A DNA stretch of 64,000 nucleotides from Liolophura sinensis (Eukaryota; Mollusca; Polyplacophora; Chitonida; Chitonidae): positions 41,012,458-41,076,457 of the forward strand of contig NC_088300.1 of assembly GCF_032854445.1 (NCBI RefSeq). The letters are read 5' to 3'. Shown one piece after another: positions 58,650 to 64,000 of the stretch. The translations under genes were made by a program, and so were the position numbers. Within the stretch, counting starts at the first letter, position 1. The number at the start of each line of letters is the position of its first letter. A model generated the notes under the pieces. It searched no databases. It had not been told where the DNA came from and saw only the letters and a list, made by a program, of their open reading frames with translations.

Positions 58650-59160
58650 CGACAGCTCGGCATCACGGACGCTACTGTCAACCAGACCACACTGAGAACG
58701 GATTGACAGCGGGGCTAGGGTCTTTACATTCGTCGTGTTGAATTCGGTGAGATGAGAAACAACTGGCTTGTTTAACTCTCAGAATACCAATAGGCCTTAC
58801 CCAAGATCAAACAAAGAAACACAAAGACGTTTGAAAAAGTTCAATACATATATTTGAACAAAACAGACAAATAATACAACCAAACACAAAACAACGTCTT
58901 TAAAAATAGGAAATGGGGGAACACAAGCTCACAAAGAGCTACGTACATAAAGTGGAGAACAAACGACGAATGTCGAATGCGTGAAAACCCAGTAAAATCC
59001 TTCACAATGGATGACAGTAAACATGACTCCTCTCGAGTGGACTTGAGGTAAATGACTGCTCACAAGTGGACTTGAATGAATGACTGCGAGCTCATATTTA
59101 CAGACAAACGAAGAAAAATTCTGGATGGTTTGATCATAAATATGTTTACAACACTGATAA
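58650..59160 (-). repeat. second LTR copy in inverted orientation
   Basis: The complement contains TGTTGTAAACATATTTATGA, ATCAAACCATCCAGAATTTT, GAGCAGTCATTTACC, the CGTCTTTGTGTTTCTTTGTT block and GTTGTTTCTCATCT. With the plus-oriented LTR it forms a roughly 300-400-bp imperfect inverted repeat. Confidence 0.8.
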
Positions 59161-59514
59161 ATTTCTGGGGGTTTTGTTGTGGTTTGTCAGATGAAGGATT
59201 CTGTTTCACTTTAAAAGTCAGCACCAGTGAATAAACGTAGGCAGTTAAGAAATTTTGTTCTCTAATCTCTGAGCTAGAAAGCCCACATGACTGGTAAATA
59301 GCTTTTACACAAAAAATGTATCAGGTTTTAGCAATTTCTCCTTAAGGCTTTGAAGTGTTGTCGAAAATATTAACATTTTATTTAAAGGTCTTCTGAAGTA
59401 TAGTATTTTGCACAAAAAATTCTTTCATTTCTTGTCACACGTTGTGAGTTATTGGTTGTACCTTTCTAGCGCGTGTAATCAGAGTTTCCTCGAGTAGTGA
59501 CCTGATTGAAAACG

Positions 59515-59800
59515 GAAGATAACACTGATGCGGTCTAATGATGTCTGCGATCTCAGTGAGGTCAAAATACAATCACCAGCCCCAGTGAGTACTCATTAGT
59601 CATCAAACCCCATTGCTGACAGGGGAAAGCAGCTTTACATGTCGATTATCTTGTCCAGTGATTGTAAGGTTATCTCTATGGGAGGTAGCAGTCTGTCCTC
59701 CACTAACCTAATTGTAGATGTGTACTACGGAAGCTAAGTTACTACGTAATGCTTGGTAACGCTCAGCTACATTTATTCCCTGTCTCCAGTGAATTGACTT
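59515..59800 (-). repeat. inverted repeat pair, right copy
   Basis: The complement matches 51,895-52,200. The plus strand has GTGAGTACTCA at about 59,586, donor-like, at the position equivalent to GTGAGTATCCA on the minus strand of the other copy. Confidence 0.7.
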
Positions 59801-59805
59801 GAATA

Positions 59806-59824
59806 GGGGGTGGGGGGGGGGGGG
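59806..59824 (+). repeat. poly-G tract
   Basis: GGGGG T then 13 G; unusual in this AT-rich window. Confidence 0.95.
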
Positions 59825-61745
59825 TAGTGCACAGGAAGCTTATTACACTCTTGTTTTTATTGGCATAGTGCTGGTAATACCGTACTTGACCATACGCTAC
59901 TAATGTTGATTTGCTGGCTTAAGGAAATGTATAAAACCAGCCCAAGATGAGCTAGATTTATCATGTTACCGAACCAGTTCTTGTACCAATAGTACCAATA
60001 TCCCGAGGTCCATACCAACAACGGAAGCTTTATTCTTTTCTCACTTCCTAAAGCAGAAATAACTACAGAACCCATATTTAGCATTCAAATATTTACGAAC
60101 ATTTCCATTTCTCACTTATCAACGCCTACAGCCTGAATGACTTTGTGATTAAATGAATGAACAAACGAACGAAAGACTAAATGATGGTTCTGACAACATC
60201 ACCATTCCTTGCCTTGTCTCCTCACAAAATGTTCGAAATTTATAATATTTGGATATTTATTTGTGAATGTCATTTTCAATCTACATGATAATGAAAGCAA
60301 AATATTATTTTAGCCAAACTACATTTAATTAAGAAGTCATTGGACAGGTCACTGTTTGAACAGCTGTTTTTTCCAAGGGTGTTGACAAAAGTTTTTCATA
60401 AAGGATGGTGAAGATTGAAAAAGCGGTGTAGATTTATTTGGAACACCATTTATTGGTATTGGTTTCAACTAAGCCCTAAATACAGCCATGATGTAAAATA
60501 TATGGTCATTTAACTAGATACGCCTGTCTCCATTACATGGTTCATTTTGAGATTAATTAAGCACAACACAGTGCAACTTAGATATAAAATTTATTTATTT
60601 TCTGAATATGTTTTAATGGAATAATTTCAAACTGAATGAGAACTCAGCATACACGTCGTCCAGAAAAAGGCACTAAATTTATTCCGCCTATATGTATGTA
60701 TTTTATGCCTTGCACTGCCTTGAAATCCCAACAGGCAACAGTATACAGCGTTGTTTTAGCCCATCTAACTGTCCAATTAATGTGTGGAATTGACATTGAT
60801 TTAAAGATAAATTTTTTCCAACACTGGGATGATTCTTCTTGCTAACTGATATCTATTCTCCAATTATTTTGAAACTAAAGGCAGAAACCGAAATTGTTCT
60901 GGTATCAAGAGGTTTGATCGTGAGATTGAAATGGGAGGTTTTGTCTGGTATATTGCCTGCTCGTCTGTTCACCATCGATACATATCAGATTTACACCCAT
61001 CCCATTTGACAAGTTCTGTTGGCCTGGTTGTGTTATCAACACAAATATAGTTGCCTTAGATCCCCTATGATCTAGGGTACAACCATCAGTTTGGGAGAAA
61101 AACTGTCAATCGGTCGGTCAATCACAGACATTTCACTCATAAATTCAGGTTTTTCCTTTGACTATGAAGATTCCCCTCGTCGTAAGATGTATTCCCTTAT
61201 AACCTTAAGGTTGCTATATTCTAGTATATTTTGAGTATTTAGTGATAAAATATTTATATATTTGTCCATTCAACCTGTACAAATCTTTGGATATGTATCA
61301 CTGTATTTATGTTCCAACGTGAATGTTCGAGTTGCACCCCAGACCCGAAAGCGGTATTAAGCCTTAAAATGGCATCGGAACAGTTTTACTGTGAAATCAA
61401 AATCCTAAAGCTAAATTTCTTTCTGTTTTTATTTTCCTTTCCAGATGGAATTCCAGATACGTAACATCCTGCAACTCCAGACGTCATTCACGCTTGTATT
61501 CTGTGGCACGCTAGATTTGAGTTCAAGCCCGGTACTTGGCAGGGAATTTGGGGCAATGATGACTATAAGCCGCCTACACTCTGATCTACTAAATATCCAT
61601 TACTTCGTGAAGTATAAATATAATTGAGATTAATATTAATTTGTTTCATAAATTGTTTCTTAAATCGATTGGTCTTTGTGTTTAAACGTTAAAATATCAA
61701 CTAGGGAATCCACAAATGCATGCCCAGCTTTCTTTCCAATAATTC

Positions 61746-61771
61746 GGGGGAGGGAAGGGGGTAGGAGGGGG
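61746..61771 (+). other. G-quadruplex-forming motif
   Basis: There are four G-runs (5, 3, 5 and 5 G) with loops A, AA and TAGGA. This fits the G3+N1-7 rule. No gene start is near enough to assign a role. Confidence 0.7.
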
Positions 61772-63654
61772 TTTGCTATGTCCATCACGTCCGAGTTTAG
61801 TCTTGATAACCAGTCTCGTTGATAATGTCTCAAAACATCATACATCCAAACAACGTTATTCTACGTCAGTTAGCTATACGGGGTTAACTGCAGACTGACA
61901 TGAGCACACCGATACCTGACGATGAAGACAACGATATCTGACGATGAGGACAATGTAAGAAATAAAATACTAATACTGACAGAAATAAGCGAAGTCTGCT
62001 GCACTGACATTTTGAATTCTCTGCGTCTTTTGTTTTTTCCGTTGAACATCAGAACGTTTAGGAACTCATTTTATCACCAGTTTGCATGTCAACAGCGGAA
62101 AGTAGCGGATAAATACTGAGGCAAATCTGCCTGCGTGTGAGACTGTTAGAACCGTGATTTATGATTTAGGTATGGACCTTGAGTTTCCCGTGTGTTTTGC
62201 GCTCCAATTCACCTAAATTAGGTCAGCCTCGAAGATCATATCCCTAACTTTCCGAGAAGTAAACATCCGTTAAAACTCAGTGTCACGGCAATGGCTTTTG
62301 TATAAGTGTCGTTTTTGCCATTATCTGTAAACGACTGACGAAATGAAGGAAGGATGGAGGGCGAGGTTCCGCCTACCAGCTGTATTGCTGAACAGAGTTT
62401 CTGTATGTGACACCAGGAAAGCATCCCCACTTTTGCTTCACTCCAATTAAGGACACTGCCCAAACCACTTGGTTTTGTGCAGCATTGTTTTGCTGATACC
62501 TATCCACTATCGTTTCCCGCTCTTCGTCGGAATTTACTTACTTGGTTATTGCTAATACAACACTAAATATTAATCAACTCATACGATCAGTTTTATGGGC
62601 GAGGGAAGCTCTTTACTTGAAGGGCATCACGTACATAAAACTGTATGATTTTTTCTGTCCATATTATGTGTAATTTGTGTAAGGAAAAAAGTACATCAAC
62701 ATAAATGTAGGTATAGTATCAAGTACTTCAAAACAACTTCTCTGGCCCAGATGGCCTTTATTGGCTTGCCAGAGCTAGGTAAATGATGTTCATGCAATCC
62801 CCAGACAATTTTTTGTCTTAAATCATCGCTAGGGTCTGTCCTAAGTATAATGGTTACCACCACGATATATCTGGGGTTGTCAGGTACTATTGATGATCTC
62901 TGATGCTTTATGGTTTCCTGAATGCTTATCATTTGCACTTTAATGAGACTCATGAATAAACCAAAAGCAATTATTCGTCCACCGTATGTCCTACTGAGTC
63001 TGTTATATATTCAGAGTTTCTTTGCAAAGTGATACATATTATTTTAAAGTGAGATGAACGTGTCAGAATTCGGTTTGCTGACTGTAAGGTCGTTGTCATT
63101 GATCTAGCCGTCGGACATTTGCTGAGTTAGATATCCATGGATCTGGGATGCCCTTCGCGGAAAACTGTTCTACTTCCGGTTAATGCTGATAAACATTTTA
63201 TTTGGAAGACAAGAACCTTCAAATCTTTACGACTGAAACCAATGGCCAAGATCGATTAGACTTGAGGTAATCACGCTATCGGCTGAGAATTGTGAGGTGA
63301 ATTCTGTCTGAATTCAGGGGAAGGATCTGCTGCCAGTTCGTGGTTAACAGGAAAACGATATCAGGGTGGCACATATTATTGTTGTCTTCGACGGTACTTT
63401 GCTTTAGTGTTAGAACAGCTTTGATATATGGATGACAGGTTGTAACATACAATATTTCCACCGCCATCCACAACCATGTCATCAAATTGTATAAGCTAAC
63501 AATTCAGAACATTTTTTTCTCCTTGGCATACATCAAAAGGGTGTTAAACGTTTTAAAAGTAGAAATAACCACCTCAGAGCAAACAGAGTTGGTACACTCT
63601 TTGAAATACACGAGAATAAATATATATATTCCATTCGGACAGCACAAAATCCAT

Positions 63655-63775
63655 TTATCTATCTATTTTTCTACTTAGTTTTGGACGCCGTACTCATGAA
63701 CATTGCACCAATAAATCACTAGATATATGGATGGAAGAAATCGGGCCCAGCCCTGTGAGAAACCACTGCACAGCG
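63655..63775 (-). mobile_element. SINE A, very degraded copy
   Basis: TTTTGGACGCCGTACTCATG, AACATTGCACCAATAAA, GGAAGAAATCGGGCCCAGCC and GAGAAACCACTGCAC follow the order of the SINE A complement with many changes. Confidence 0.55.
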
Positions 63776-64000
63776 ACATGTATCTAGGAAATTTTCTGAC
63801 TTAAAGCCGCTGCTGAACCAGCTTTTTCTTGTTCCCAAAAACATCATATGCACACTTTTGGAATCCTCACAATTCCTTATGTTCGAAATCAAAAGCACTT
63901 TGCTGATTGTTACAGTTTTACGGGAGGATGTACATTACCTGTACATGCTTTTGACAGTAACATCAATACCATTCCTAGTAACGTCGATTCATCACAATGA
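63776..64000. other. window end, nothing recognised
   Basis: AT-rich DNA without features. Confidence 0.4.

Larger units (their letters stand above)
55128..59160 (+). mobile_element. decayed Ty3/Gypsy LTR retrotransposon with rearranged LTRs
   Basis: LTR pieces at 55.1-55.65 and 58.0-59.16 kb bracket a gag-like coiled coil, a protease-to-integrase linker and a near-complete integrase, all in plus orientation. No reverse transcriptase lies between protease region and integrase. In-frame stops, a SINE fragment and missing domains make it inactive. LTR segments occur in both orientations, so the locus has been rearranged or hit twice. Confidence 0.85.
59161..63654. other. mostly featureless 3' region
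   Basis: Apart from the inverted-repeat partner at 59.5-59.8 kb, a poly-G run and a G-quadruplex motif, I see only short unsupported ORFs. Confidence 0.4.

Overview
This window looks like nuclear DNA of a lophotrochozoan invertebrate, most likely a mollusc (bivalve or relative) and less likely a brachiopod. The reasons are AT-rich intergenic DNA, very low coding density, GT-AG introns, and many copies of a tRNA-headed SINE whose tail (GGCGTAAAACACCAATCAAA then TAAA repeats) I associate with bivalve-type genomes. That assignment is from memory and needs a search. There are no prokaryotic-style operons, rRNA genes or CRISPR arrays.

Layout. One convincing host gene is present: a class A (rhodopsin-type) G-protein coupled receptor on the minus strand, in two coding exons (15,630-15,252 and 2,935-2,088) separated by a 12.3 kb intron. 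The exons join in phase at the conserved TM3 cysteine and give a 408-residue receptor resembling the TRH/ghrelin-receptor-like neuropeptide receptors. From 16 to 44 kb there is no gene I can defend. That stretch holds SINEs, microsatellites, a 135-bp satellite-like array, an 87-bp tandem array and several dispersed repeats. At 44.0-44.45 kb a CCAAT/TATA promoter-like block precedes an unrecognised ORF and a poly(A) signal. From 44.6 to 49.0 kb lies a decayed non-LTR retrotransposon of the I/Nimb type (zinc-knuckle ORF1, endonuclease, reverse transcriptase, RNase H). From 50.0 to 55.1 kb there are two large minisatellites, one of which (50-bp units) shows 150-bp higher-order periodicity. From 55.1 to 59.2 kb lies a decayed Ty3/Gypsy element (gag-like coiled coil, protease-linker, integrase) with rearranged LTR pieces, two of them facing each other tail to tail. 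The last 5 kb holds a long G-run, a G-quadruplex motif and a degraded SINE.

How the parts relate. The window is shaped mainly by retrotransposition. At least six SINE copies keep exact or near-exact target-site duplications (TSDs), one of them nested inside an older SINE, and two share almost the same 5' truncation point. The GPCR intron has itself accumulated SINEs and minisatellites. I found no new defence or enzymatic system. The most notable items are the orphan receptor, the truncated SINE subfamily, the integrase-without-RT Gypsy layout, the higher-order minisatellite, and a few possible orphan exons.
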